From Nipponacmea schrenckii (lineage: Eukaryota; Mollusca; Gastropoda; Lottiidae): a DNA stretch of 64,000 bases. The DNA lies in assembly GCA_030562195.1 (NCBI GenBank), contig CM060200.1, forward strand, positions 30,543,023-30,607,022, written 5' to 3'. How positions within the stretch are numbered: the stretch's first letter is position 1; each line of letters opens with the position of its first letter. Of the stretch, positions 36,254 through 49,700 are shown piece after piece. The notes below the pieces were generated by a model, which was not told the origin of the DNA, made no database searches, and saw nothing but the letters and a program-made list of their open reading frames with translations. The position numbers were made by a program, and so were the translations under genes.

Positions 36254-37967
36254 GGTGGTGATGTAATATACGTGCCTTTATCCGATCAGCAGCTCTGTGG
36301 GTTCTGTATGTCGTGTTTGAACCTCCATCACAGAATATATTTACTGTCATTCCTGTCCCTGCTACTGGAACCTGTTGGATTGGGTATAGAGCTAAACTTG
36401 ATGCATCAGTAGAATTTGTGTCTGTAGGAATGCTAGCATGATTTACTGAGGTAGTGGTAGGCTTCTCTCTGTTGCGTTTTCTGCATATCAATGAGTGATG
36501 ATTACATTCATTGCAATGTGAACAAGGTTTTTGATTTGGACAATTTGCCCTTGGATGGTCTCCAAAACAAATAAAGCATGCGTTGGTTTGCATTAACTTA
36601 TCCACTCTCGCTGCTTGTTCGAGTTTTCTGAATTCTAAACAGTCAGCTTTTACATCGCTTCTTTGATGAACTGCACAAGGATAGAAGTTCTTCTGTGATT
36701 TCTTTTTATCTTCAGAGCTTTTACTGTAACCTTGGTATGTGGTTCTGGTGCGTTCCCTGATGACAAGAGATGAATCTTTGCTGTCTTTTCTAGCTTTGTT
36801 TTGAGTCTCAGCTAGTCTGGATACGACTTCCCTCTCACGTTCCAGGAACTTCATGAATTGAACAAATGGCTTAACTTTCTCTAAAGAACTTAAATCATGG
36901 TATCTTCTAATCCATTCAAATTTGAGATGAGTTGGAAGTAAAGCTGCTGCTTGGTCGACGTCTCTCATAGTAAGAGTTGCAAGTTGTCCTAGCACTTCAA
37001 GTTGACTGTAGGTAGGCTTCGACTTCATCTATAAGTTCCACCAGGCCCTTAAAGTCATCTTCTTTTACTGGCTTTAACTTTTGAAGATTTTCAAGTGCAG
37101 CTTGTACACACGCACTGGTGTCATCATAGTATGTCGCCAATTTATGCCACATAATGTCATATGCCTCTGGTTTGGTAGCGTAGACTGACTTAATACGTTG
37201 AGCAGCTTCACCATGCACTGAACGCTTGAGTTCATGAGCCAGAGTAGTCCTATTATAATAAGCATTCTCTGCCAATTCTCGCCATACAGCTTTGAACTCA
37301 GGCCAATCTTTCCTCTTTCCAGAAAAGGTTGGTAAAGAGAGTCTTTTAAGTTTAATTTCTCCATTTGAGCTGTTATTGGTACGTCTTCCAAGTTCTGAGT
37401 AAAGACCAGGTGAATTATGCTCTGAATTGTGCACATGAGGACTGGTATATGTAAAAGTCGACACTGGAGGAATCGTTCTACCAACTTCATAACTGGGTGG
37501 CAATGTGTAAACAGGATTGTGAACTGGGGCAGAGAACATAGGTGAAGAAACAGAACTAACCACAGGTTGACTGGAAACACTGACAGTTGTAGGCTTTTCT
37601 GTTTTGGAGCGTCTAAGAAAAAGATGCACTTTTCGTTTAATATTGTCAACAGCATCATTCACTTCATATTTTCTTTTTGTTCTGCTTCAGTTTGTGAGGA
37701 ACTTAGTATGCTCTGTATTTTCTGCATATTTTTATTGATTGCACTGAGAATGGAATCGAGTGCATCACTGTCAAATTGCAATGATAGTATATCAGGTTGA
37801 GCAGAATCTAAGTTATTGTCTATTCTCCTTAACACACCATTAATTCTACTAAGATCTCGTTTCAAATTAGCACGAATTGGTTCGGCGGATACATGTTGTG
37901 CAAAATTGTAAAACATTATAGAAATATTGAATATTTGGAATAATATATGTATGTTATTCCAATACAA
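36228..37967 (-). pseudogene. BEL/Pao gag with zinc knuckle, and start of protease
   Basis: Three overlapping open pieces (37967-37659, 37662-36997 and 37028-36228) are separated by frameshifts. The middle piece carries the retrotransposon gag core (region around LKRLSLPTFSGKRKDWPEF). The third carries cysteine/histidine knuckles (CFICFGDHPRANC and CSHCNECNHHSLIC). It then begins the aspartic protease, where the usual D-S/T-G active-site motif reads DGGSNTT. Confidence 0.85.
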
Positions 37968-40390
37968 ACAATTAAGTGGATTAAGTCATGCATTTTCAAC
38001 CAGTTTCGTCAAAATAAACACATACCTTTTTCGAAGCGCAAAAAAAACAAAAACGATCTTTTCATTCAACAGCCTTGGCACCGACAGCAATACAGCAACT
38101 GCTTCATCCATACAATACATTAAGTCAAGGAGAATATTGAAATCTTCATATCAGTACCGTATCTTATTTTTGATTCCATAGTAGTCTTACAGCTCTAGAG
38201 ACAAAAGACAAAAATGTTTCTGGGCTAAAACAATCAACAATGAAAACCTGAGTTGTGTTATCTGATGAATTACTAGGTAACTCGATATCACTCACTATAC
38301 TTTGAAAAAAAAAAAACAATACTTTCGTTAAGATCTGCCGTTCAACATATTTACAAAGTCTTTATTCTTAATTTGGTACAATTTTCAGTCAATTTCAACC
38401 AATCTGGGAGGTCATTCCATGGAGTATTTATATCCAAACTGCTTGTTATTCCATATAGAGTGATTGTTATCACTAACAAGTTGTTATTCAACAAAGTTGC
38501 TGGAGATATCTTCAGCTTTAAATAAGCACATATATTTCTGCAAACATTTCGAAGTAGTCAAAATAAATTTTAGTAGACGTAGGCTGAAAGTAGACAAGTA
38601 AGTTGAAGATCAAAAAGCGTGAAACTCTGAATAGCAATCTATTATAATATCGGTTTTAAAATATTTATATTGTTATAAACCTACAAATAACATTATCTTA
38701 AATATTCCACCATCTTTAATAATAAAAATAATTAAATTTATTATTCGTGAAGATGAACAGTTTTAACATTGACAATAATTCAAGTTGACCATATAAATGA
38801 ATTATAGAAACGTAGAAATAAGAAATTTGAGAGAAAGACCCAGTTATTAAAAGTTCCAAATCAAAATTGCGGATTGGTCATTGCCTTTGCTACTGCAGCA
38901 TAAAATCAAGGTTGTTGATATGTATTCTAGTCAAATCAATGGCAAAATGAAGGTTTAAGTGAACTTTTGAATAAACAGTCAAACTTGCTGAATCAAGGTT
39001 GGAGATATGTATTTACCAATATGTCTGACTAGAACCCTGAGAAGTTCATTTAAATTATTGATCAGTTTATTTATAACCATCAGTAACATGTAAATGTAAA
39101 AAATAGTCTTGCACCTATTTAAATTCACAACTTATTGAAGTAAAGGCCAAATAAGTTAAATAAAAAGGATTGAATCTTAAAAACATTAATTATTACATCA
39201 GACCGATACACAAACTGTAGAAAAAGGTAGAAAAAAAGTATTAATACAGAAAAATTGAAGCTGCTTTGTTCGACATCTTAAAACTACAATTGCTGAACAT
39301 TAACCTTTATTTTCCAACTTCAAAACTACAGACTGAATGAGGCCTTGCATTATGATTCAACCGCTGAATTCTACTAACAAGCTGGAGTTAAATATTACAG
39401 TCTTAAAACATAAGACTGACAATAAAGTGAACACTTTTCTTTCATTGGTCATAATTTAGATCTTTTATCTGGTATTACATTGGTAATCAAGATTAATTCT
39501 TATTGTTTATAATCAGTATTAGGCTGATTGAAATTAACCTTAAAGATGCACTGTCAATTATATATTTTTTTAACTTAGATCTTTATATTTTTTCACATTA
39601 TATGAAAAACGATTCCTCTTATTTCATTAGGTTGGGTGGAGAGCTATTATTTGCCATTAGTTTACAGAACAAATAAATCTTCTGTAGCAGGAATTGTATT
39701 GGAATATAATAGTCAAATCACCATTTATTTTATCACTGATATCAGTTTTTAACTTACACAATCTTATTTTAATTAATTTTTATATTAGGTTAAGTCATTT
39801 ACTGTTTTAGCAGTTTTTCAAGTCCCTGTGATTTGTGAACAAGCCCCTGTGCTCTAATTTGATATCTAAGTCAATGTCAAGGTCGTTTATGTTTTTTATT
39901 ATTAACCAATGAGAAGCGGGGGAAAAATTCACTGATATGAAGAAAAATAATCTCCATTTTGTTTCTGCAACAAGTCAAGTTTTAATGTTTAAGGACGGTA
40001 TTCTACTGGAAAGTTTTACCAATTCTTTATGGTGAAAATAAATTTGTGTTAAAGCCTCCCAGAATACAACCTTGTCCTATAAACAGTCAGTCAGTTTAGA
40101 CTTGATTCCACTACAGGAATCCCCTGATCTTTACAATAGCTTGAAAATGGACAAGTCTAATCTATACAGGTCTCCAAGCGTTTTCGAAATAGCTGTCGAA
40201 GGCTTCATCATATTTTAGCCAGACTTCATTATAACATTTCCTCTAAATATGCTGGTTATTCCCTTCACCTGTCTGTATGTTTTACCATCAAAGTAGAAAG
40301 TGTTGTTTTGTAATTTGAATTCAACACTTTTTTCATAACCAATGATTTAGATAATCTACAAGGTATGGGAACCAGTAGGATATGTGCTTC
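37968..40390. other. Intergenic sequence; no gene seen
   Basis: AT-rich with no supported exon. Two similar words (atcaaggttg.. tgatatgtatt at about 38910 and 38995) hint at a small local duplication. If the BEL/Pao 5' LTR survives it should begin here, but no matching sequence was found beyond 32308. Confidence 0.4.
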
Positions 40391-40394
40391 AAAG

Positions 40395-40465
40395 GAAATG
40401 AAATGAAATAAATGGAGTGTAACGTCCTACTCTTTTGCACCTTATGGGCTAATGAAGACGGCGGA
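40395..40465 (+). repeat. Second copy of the gcaccttatgggctaatgaa repeat
   Basis: Shares aaatgaaat..aatgg, a cctactctt/ccctacccttct segment and the 20-nt core plus gacgg with 29545-29625. Confidence 0.55.
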
Positions 40466-40664
40466 TATTATGCACTTCAACCCAAGATCGTGTGGTATAT
40501 TACTGTATAATGACGTTACATCAAATCATACTTTCGAATTCTCTTCGATTTCTGTTGGTAGTTGATGTAAGAAAGCCATTGTGTCACGTACGTAAGTTTT
40601 CACATGCTTGATGTACGGCTTTATCAGAACGCCAAACCATTGTGTCTAACACCGAAACATAAAC

Positions 40665-41235
40665 TTTAAGATTAGATGAATTACGATCGACCCTATACGT
40701 AAAAGAAAATACCTAGAAAAAACTGATACGGCACGATAGAAAAAATTACGAATCTTGTCAGGGACGATTTCCTTAAGGTCTAGGAAGTGAAACCGATAGC
40801 ATTTGTTACAACGTTCAATCCAAAGAATCCGGACACCGTGAAAACAATCCGAAACAACATGCATATTTTGGAGAGTTATGCGAGGATGAAAGATATTCTA
40901 GATTATCAAGAGCAAATGTTAGGACAAGAGCCTGAAACAAAATTTAACCAGAGCAAGATTTACCTCGATTTGGACACCACTACCAACGTATGTAGTGAAG
41001 AAATTCTTAAGAAAAAATAATTGCGAAACCTTCGACTACAGTATCTTATAGAGGGTCACGGCGTAGGATTCAAGAAATATTGGACACTTTGTGTAAAAGG
41101 CAATTAGCATGTGCCTCACGCAACCTAATCTCTGTGATAATGTGTTCTGATTGTAAAGAGCAGAACATCGGTCAGATGGAATATCTAAAAGAGTGAGTTA
41201 GGGTTCATAAATCACTAATTAAGCAGAATATAGAT
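40665..41235 (+). pseudogene. Penelope-like element remnant: end of RT and GIY-YIG-type region
   Basis: Broken frames read RLDELRSTL, then FVTTFNPKNPDTVKTIRNN (40805 onward). After stops and a shift they read NLISVIMCSDCKEQNIGQ and VRVHKSLIKQN (about 41125-41230). The last pieces have the layout of the CxxC plus YIGQT...RVxxHK segment that follows the RT in Penelope-like and related elements. Stops and lost residues show that it is dead. The family call rests on recalled motif order. Confidence 0.6.
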
Positions 41236-41757
41236 TGATCTTTGTAAGTAAACATTTGGACTAGTGCACCCGTTACCCAATCAAATTCAAAATATTTCCG
41301 TTCTTTCAGCTCCTGAGCAATTCTAATAAAAGAGAGAACTTTGATAGAGGGATATTTAATTGAATAGGTGATAAAGAACACTTTTTAAATTCACATTTAT
41401 TGAATGATATTTATTCATTCAGATTCCTCCATAATGCCGTTATAATTAATTTATGTCAACTTCATTATAAACTATGTAATGTCTCCCTGAAGATACTAGT
41501 GAAACATGAAGGAGATAAAATTTTGGTGTAATTTTGTTATTTTAATGAAATATATACTGTATATTATATAATAAAAATAAGTCCAAAACTTGTTGACCCT
41601 TGCATAGCAACCGTAACGACCACTCAAAGACAAATATCGACAAGAGTGGTATCACAAGTAATCAAGCTCATTTTTTGTCGTCAAAATTCATATTCAGTTT
41701 CATACGCCAAATATAAGTGCCAACAAGTTCTCGACTATGATTAATTTGCATCAGAGG
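41236..41757. other. 3' flank of the choline-transporter-like gene
   Basis: Probably the 3' UTR and downstream DNA of the minus-strand gene. Nothing else was recognised. Confidence 0.4.
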
Positions 41758-44700
41758 TTATATCTCGAAATCAGAAAATGTTATTTTCTTCATTTCAACA
41801 TTTTCTCTCATATCTCTCTTCATTTCCTGAGTGTTTTTAAACATTTTCAGTCGGTTGCGAAAATTTGGACTGGTACAAAGAAAAATGTCATATTTTATCG
41901 GTATCTTTCCAGAAAGAAACACAATTTCAAACAGTTTAGATATCCCAATAATAGCAGCGAAGCTCAACAACATTGCGAATGTTCGAAACGGAAATCCTTG
42001 ACCAAAGCCTGGATCGTAGAAAGGAAATTTTACCAATGCTGGTATCTTTATAAGCGGTTCACCCCCAATAATTCTTATAATGAATCCTATAATGTAACCA
42101 GTAATGCTCCCATAGGCATTAGTAACATCAAAATACATAATGGCTACTAGTTGCGGAAAGAGAATGACGTACATTAAATCTGAACACAGCACATATAATC
42201 CATAAACACTTTTGGCAGTAACTGCGATTGCTGTTGCCAATGTTCCTGTTACAATGATAGATATTCTTAACACCCACAGGATTTCACGATCAGATGCCTT
42301 AAAGAAAAACAAAATAATAGGTGAGTAACATGTTCTTAGACTATCAGAGCACATGGTCTTATCAACGTTATTGAAGTAACATCACTCTCTAATATGCATA
42401 TTTGGGTGCTGTCATCTGTCTAGACCTACAGGTACGTTTCCGAAAAAGTTACCTATAAATATTCCTGACGAAGATGGGGCTGCAATACTGCAATCAGCTG
42501 ATGGCATTACAACTGCAGATATAACACCCATCCCAATAAAGGTTATAGTTAAAAACCATTTTATACATGATAATTAATATAGAACATACACGTTTCCTGA
42601 AAAGTTCCCTATAAATATTGCTGGCAAAGACAGACGCTGTTGATAGAATACTAGAATCAGCTGATGACATTACAGCAGCAGATATAGCACCCATCCCAAC
42701 AATGGCCACCGGAAGTGGGCATAGATGCTGCAATGTCAGTGGTAAAATGTAACTCATCTTATCTTGGGGTATTGGAATCAACCCCTGATAGTCTGTCTCA
42801 TTCCAATCTGAAATATAATGATCATAAATGTATTTGCAGAAATATCTTCTTATAGCACTAGCTCTAAATACAATGCCGAACTTACTACAGCAATTATTTT
42901 TTTCCAAAAGCTAACGAAAAGATTATGGAAACCCTAATTATTGCCTCGCTGGACTTCATATCATAGCTGCATAACAGCACCTCTGCCTTAAATATTAAGT
43001 TATTTTAAAAGTGAGAAGTGAACACCATGTTTAGCCTGGAATCAACCGCTCCATCCGCGTTGGTCAAGATGTGGCTCAACAATTCAGAAAGCTGATAAAT
43101 GAAAATATTCAGCATATGTGAATAGTTCTGTTATAATTTGACAGACGACCAAAAAGTAAAATGAATTCGTACTGGCTGATGCTCCGGCGATTCCCATGAT
43201 TGCTGCAGGAATCGCAAAAAGAAAGCAGGCTATACTTGCTAAGAATGATGCTAGTCTCGCACTTTCAGGAGTTTTACAAGCTAGGGTTCTTTGGTAGTAT
43301 GCCTAAAAATACAAAAGGAAAAACAACTTTATTGTGATCAATCTGAATTGCGACCATGGAATCAATAATTTTATAAAGGTTATATGAAGGTCCTAAGGCA
43401 ACTGATAGTTCGTCGTATACAATGTCTAATGGATGTTTCGTAAAAATAACATCTTTTACTGCGTGTTCTTGGCTAATCTGATCTGAATTAAAGAATCAAG
43501 AATAAGAACACTTACTTGCCATGGAATTCCACCGAAGAGTAATAGACAATAGACATCAATATAATAGCCAATTTGATTAGGCTGGAGACTACCTTGCCAC
43601 GTATCAATGACTCTCTCAATATCAACAGCGCCATGTACCAGAGTAAATGGAGCAGCTATCATCTTAAAAATTGTATTTATTTGAAACAAACCCCTGATTC
43701 GCCTATTGGTAGCTGCTCCGAACAGGGAATTGTAAGTGGCTATTAGACATAGTAGCAATAACAAAGGTGCCTTTCCGCCTTCAGGGATAAATGTTAGTAG
43801 CTACCAGCAGCTAACAAAGACTAATACGTTAATAATATTTCACTGCTCACAGCAACTCACAAAGGCTAACAATTATACTGCCACCAACAGCTAACAAAGC
43901 TTAGAATTATTATTACAAAAAAATATTCACATTTTTTTTTATATTGAAAACCCTACATTCCACCTGCCTAACCGGACCTACAAGTACCTAATATCAGTAC
44001 CTAAATACCCAAAGCCACTTTCCGCAATACTATCGGTATTTGCACGCTAATATTCTAAGATCACTTAGAGTACCAATCTTTCAATACTGGCAACTGGTTT
44101 TATCCTAGTATTGTCACTGGAATTCTGGAAGTACCATAAATTGTTACTTAGTCTATGGTAGCATCACTGGCATTACACATGTCCTAGTAGAAGTAGCACA
44201 AGCACTTTATAGCTATCGCGTGTAGGGGGGGGGGGGGTATCATTATTGGTCTTTCCAGGCAATACCGGAAGTAAAACCAGTTTTCCAGTAACGAAAGTTC
44301 GAAATATTAGCCGCCTAATAAAAATCCCGGTAGTAATAGTACTGTGGAAATTGGCTTGGGGTATTTAGGATATTTTTCCTAGATACATGACTAAGAAGAA
44401 CCGATTGAAAGTCAGTATGATGTTGCGGACTACATGAAATACTGCTGGACAATAATGTCGATGTAATAAGAAGATCATAAGAATTTGAGGGAGTTCCAAT
44501 TTAAATAATCTTACCAAACCGACGGCAATGCATAGCAACTGCACAACATCTGTATAGGCCACGGACCACAATCCACCCAGAAAAGTGTAAAATATGGCAA
44601 CAATAGCAGATAAAATAATTGATACCATTTCATTCATATCCAATATGATAGAGATCGTGGAACCTACAATTAAAATCCATTGAAGAAATAAAGAAAGAAT

Positions 44701-46630
44701 GAAAGATTACTAGGATAACCACAAAGTTTCACGAGTATCTTTTTCACAAAATGGTCCATGGGCTTGATCTTTTCTGCATTATCCTTGCCCATTTACAGCC
44801 CAAAGCCAGGATCGTGGGGAAAGATGCGTAAAAGGTAGTCATAATTGCACATCAAGACCGAGATTATATGCAACAACCACAATTTGTTCTGTACAAATTA
44901 ATACAAAAAAATATCCCTTGTAATAAATACATAATTATTAAAGGTGGGTTCTCTTTCTGTTTTTAATTTTCGGAATTTGGTATCAGGAACTAAACTAAAC
45001 TAAATGAGATATGATGAGTTAAAACTGAGTGGAATTGTTTCGTGATATTTTTGCAAATTATTAATTGTTAAGTATTCCAGCTCATAGAATATCTATATAT
45101 TAGCGGTCAAATTATCGAACATATATTTATAAAAAATTGAAATTAGCGAACAAAACAAAATAATCTGTACGAAATTCGATTTCTGGGATCTTTGATCTAA
45201 GCAAAGTCATTCTAAATATTAACAGACCAATCAGTAAAGTTCAGATAGCACAAATTGTATAATTGGAGGTCAAAAGAATTACTTAATAATAAACACGGCA
45301 ATTCAGATTTTGTTGTGTCGTTATAATATCTTTATTGGTTACTCACCAAGGGCCGCAAGAATAGAAGCAGTCCAGAACAAATCACCGAGAAATTGTGGCA
45401 CACACATCAATGCGCCAGTTTTATCTGGAAAGGATCGAACATTGTGGTGTATTCCGCTCGTCTCATTTGAGGCCCAAAAAAGATGCCGTCTGTAAAGTAG
45501 AACAGGCGAGAATGAAAACCGCAAATAGAAGGCAGGCCCGTAGTCAGACTTGATTGTTCGGGACAATGTGTGTGGTCTAAGTTGAGGTCATAAATGAAAT
45601 TGGTTGCATCGGACCCAGCACCTTACCTCGTCTATTACCAACTTTTACCTGCAAACCACAGTTCATGGAAATAAGTAAAACATTTGAAAAATCTAGGTTT
45701 AGAGTAACAGAATTTATACCAAAACCCAATTTCTCATTTTTTTCTTTATTAAGCGAATGTTATTTTCTTTATTAAACAAATGTTATTTTCTTTTGGACAC
45801 AACCACCTATACATGTGATAGGCGTCACCACGTGTTTAAATAGCCATAGCGGTAGAACAGACGGATACTTACTAATTATAAACGATATACAGTAGGCTAC
45901 GGGGGCTTGAGCCCATACCGCTCCACTTGATGCCATAATCTCTGCTGTACCATTTATATAACCACCACCAATATGACTTGCTACAACAAAGATATTTTTT
46001 AAAGGATAATCACTGTCACTATGCCAATAAAAAAAGTCCTTCTCAAGGCTAGCCTACTATACATCGTATCCAAACCACACCCCTATTCAGAATACTAGAA
46101 GATGTTAATAGCTAAATATTGTCCAATCAGAACTGGTCATATATAATCTTTTAGGAAATCACAGCCAATCAAATCAAATCACTCGTTATAAACGCCTTGT
46201 TCTTACCTCCATGCCTTCAAAACGGTTAAAGTGGTTAATAAGACCTTTTCAAGGACCGTATTAGGGATATGAAAGGATAGTAGGCCGATCTGTCTACAAG
46301 AAATCCCTAACCTTCAATACACTGATGTTTGAAATTATTTTATCTACATTTTAATCTCACTTCATACTGAAGAATTAGATGTCAAAGACTCTCCAAGTCC
46401 AAAAACAATGTGTGTAGGGATAGGTCTCGTCCGCTCTTACTGGTTAATATTTAGTTAAACCTACCCGACAACGTAAAGAAAGCAACTACAAGACTCATAC
46501 TTCTGTCAGCTACCAACATTTCCTGAGTCGTTCCAGACCTCATCGTTTTTCTTCCCGCAAATATTCCAATCACCAATATGATTATATAGAATACTATAAC
46601 AGATATCAAACCAGGGACATTGATCGCCAT
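41758..46630 (-). CDS. SLC5-family choline-transporter-like protein (CHT1/SLC5A7 type) with a one-base frameshift
   Basis: Eight coding exons: 46630-46465, 45980-45873, 45489-45347, 44663-44515, 43662-43516, 43302-43173, 42807-42590 and 42297-41758, about 533 residues if the frame were whole. The order and motifs follow SLC5A7, the Na+/Cl--dependent high-affinity choline transporter: [10 protein letters not shown] in exon 2, [18 protein letters not shown] in exon 4, [10 protein letters not shown] in exon 5, [12 protein letters not shown] in exon 7 and [12 protein letters not shown] plus RIIGGEP in exon 8. Splice sites are GT-AG. Exon 3 is one base short: the frame changes between MFDPFQ and DKTGAL (near 45428) and a TGA follows at once. 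The downstream exons continue in the corrected frame. Either a recent null mutation or a sequence error would explain this. The C terminus is shorter than the vertebrate one, and I cannot tell true CHT1 from a paralogue. Confidence 0.82.
42434..42546 (-). pseudogene. Decayed duplicate of choline-transporter exon 7 (3' half)
   Basis: It lies in intron 7. On the minus strand it reads [18 protein letters not shown], matching [18 protein letters not shown] of the true exon, and continues through the same nucleotides to the exon end. There the donor GTATGT of the true exon is ACCTGT here, so the splice site is lost. Small deletions shift its frame. Confidence 0.78.
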
Positions 46631-46765
46631 TTTGATGCTTGAACATGTGTAACCGTCGATGTTGGTGATATGCCTGCAATATCAATATTTGATCTGATAT
46701 AAGTTATATAATGATGCCATTTGACTAACGTACACTACACTACAAACACTGATGACGTTGTAAGT

Positions 46766-49700
46766 TATGGAAGACAATCCCTGCCAAAATTAACCATTCT
46801 TAATGAATAATTCGGTGTCAAAGATTAGTACAGTAAAATCAACATTTGTACGCTTAATTTGACATTGGTTCGCTAAATTCATAATTTGTTGTTAAAAATT
46901 TATCATTCGAATAAAGAATATTACTGAACAAATTAACGATCAAGCCGAACTAATAATGCCCACTTCATAACGCCGAATGAAGTTTACCGAACAAATGTTG
47001 AAAAACATTTCTCGCATTTCATGAGAACTATATCATTATGACGACAAGTGGCGCTGCTCAATTTGAGCTAGGGCTTCGAACCTATTTGCCAGGCCAATTT
47101 TTAAGGCCGGCCAGTGGCTGTGTACAAAGTAAAGAATCTTATTATGAATTCCAAATTTATGATAAAAAGCGAATTTTTAAATCAAACTCTTGGTCCTCTT
47201 TTTTCATTGGAATGTGAGATTTTGATATAAATATGGTGCCTATAATGTTTTGAAAAATGGCCAATTTTTGTACAGTCCACAGTGATGGTGGTGGGACAGA
47301 TATTTTGATGGAATTGGCAAAATCCCAACAACATGGTTTCTTCAGACCTGTGAATATATAATAGTATTTTCATGCCAAGCTTAGTTACTGGCCAGTTATA
47401 GATGAGAACTCTTCATGGCCAATTTTTGAAAAAATGAACAGGTCCGAAGCACCATGAGCTTGGGATTCTGCTTCACTGACTGGCCAGTTTCTAAGTTTGG
47501 CATGAAAATACTATTTCTTTTTTTAATTTTTGGGATATTCACAGGTCTGAAGCACCAGGATTCTGCTTCACTGACTGGCCAGTCACTAAGTTTGACATAA
47601 AAATACTATTTCTTTTTTTTTAATTTTTGGGATATTCACAGGTCTGAAGCACCATGAGCTTGGGATTCTGCCAATTCCATCAAAAGATATACCCCACCAC
47701 CATCAGCGTGTACTTTTCTAACATTGTTCATTTTTTCAAAAATTGGCCATGAAGAGTCTTCATCACTGACTGGCCAGTGACAAAGTTTGGCATGAAAATA
47801 CTATTTCTTTGGAATTTTTGATTTATTCACAGGTATGAATGCACGGTATGGTTAGGATTCTGCCAATTCCAACAAAAAATATACCCCACCACCATCAGCG
47901 TGGACTATTCAAAAATTCAAAAGTTGGCCATGAAGAGTTTTTATCACTGACTGGCCAGTCACTGAACTCGTCGGTAAAACGCGGAATCGGTCGGTAAAAA
48001 GGGGGGTCATGGATGTAACCGTCGGTAAAACGCGGAATCGATCGATTAAACCGATTAATTAACCTAAAAAGTCAAAACATTGTGTTGGTTATGATCGGTC
48101 GATAAAAGACGGCAAGGTGGGACCGTCGGTAAAACCAATTAACCTAAAAAGTAAAAACCTTGTGTTGGTTATGATTTTATCAGTAAACTGTCAACATTAA
48201 AAGTATTTTTTTTTTACTGAAACTACCGGAATCGGTCGGTATAAGTTGGTTATGACTGGAGTCTTCGGTAAAACCGATTGGTTAACCGATACCCTTGTTA
48301 TTGGTAAGCTGTTCGTTATTTGAATTTGTCGGTAAAACGCGGAATTGGCCGATAGAAGAAGGTCATAGATGGAGCCGTCGGTAAAACCGATTTGTTAACC
48401 GAAAGAGTGAAAACCTTGTGTCTCTTAAGATGTTATCGGTAAACCGTTCGTCTACATTAAAGTGATTTTTACTAAACTTGTCGATAAAACGCGGAATCGG
48501 TCGATAATAGACGGTCATGGATGGGAAATAGAGCCTTCAGTAAAACCGATTGGCTGACCGAAAGTGTGGAAACCTTGTGTCAGTTATGATGTTATCGGAA
48601 AACTGTTCGTCTACATAAAAAGTGATTTTTACTGAACTTGTCGGTAAACCGCAGAATAGGTCGAAAAAGGCTATATAAAACATATGGTTGTCCGACGAAA
48701 ATTGAAAATTGACGTTACACGTGTTCGTCGGTAAAACTTAGGCGTTACACCCCCCCAGTCAAAATGGTCACGCTACGCTCCTGATGAAAATACCATTAGA
48801 TTGGAATTTTTGGGATATTTACAGGTCTGAAGGCATTTTGTGGTTAGGATTCTGCCAATTCCATCAAAAATTATGCCCCACCACCATCACCGTGGACTGA
48901 AGAGGCCATGAAGAGTCTTCATCACTGACTGGCCAGTCACCAAGTTTGGCATGAAAATACTATTTCTTTTGTTAATTTTTGGGATATTCACAGGTCTGAA
49001 GCACCATGAGGTTGGGATTCTGCCAATTCCATCAAAAAATATACCCCACCACCATCAGCGTGGACTATTCAAAAATTGTCCAATTTTTCAAAAATTGGCC
49101 ATGGAGATTCTTCATCACTGACTGACCAGTGACAAAGTTTGGCATAAAAATACTATTTCTTTGGAATATTTTATTTATTCTCAGGTATGAAGGTACCATG
49201 TGGTTAGGATTCTACGAAATTCCAACAAAAAATATACCCCACCACCATCAGCGTGGACTGTTAAAAAATTAGCCATTTTTCAGAAAATTGGCCTTGAAGA
49301 GTTTTCATCTCTAACTGGCCAGTAACTCTGCTTGGCATGAAAATACTACTATATTGGAAGTTTAGATATTAGATACGTCTGAAACCACGTTGTTGGGATT
49401 TTGCCAATTCCATCAAAATATCTGTCCCCCCACCATCACTGTGGACTGTACAAAAATTGCCATTTTTCAAAACATTATAGGCACCATATTTATCACAAAA
49501 TCTCACATTCCACGAATAGAGAGTACCAAGAGTTTGATTAAAAACTTCGCTTTTTATCATAAAATTGGAATTCATAATAAGATTCTTTACTTTGTACACA
49601 GCTACTGGCCGGCCATAAAAATTGGCCAGACAAATAGGGACGAGGCCCTAGCTCAAATTGAGCAGCGCCACTTGTCGTCATAATGATATCTTTCTCATGA

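Larger units (their letters stand above)
32308..37967 (-). mobile_element. BEL/Pao LTR retrotransposon, decayed internal region
   Basis: Reads on the minus strand in BEL/Pao order: gag, protease, reverse transcriptase, RNase H, integrase. At least four frameshifts (near 37660, 37010, 36240 and 35130) and three in-frame stops (35201, 33655 and 33421) break it. I could find no LTR pair by comparing the sequence left of 32308 with that right of 37967, so the LTRs are lost, too diverged or not seen. It is an old, non-functional copy. The parts are listed separately. Confidence 0.9.

Noticed and set aside
37074..37658. 194-codon minus-strand frame overlapping gag
   Set aside because: Alternative frame of the gag piece 37662-36997, which carries the recognisable gag motif.
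32000..38700. LTRs flanking the BEL/Pao element
   Set aside because: No direct repeat was found by eye between the two flanks and no primer-binding site is clear, so no LTR is annotated.
47182..47373. Short open frames in the foldback arms (also 49369-49683)
   Set aside because: The same frame appears in both arms because they are inverted copies; repeat sequence, no recognisable protein.
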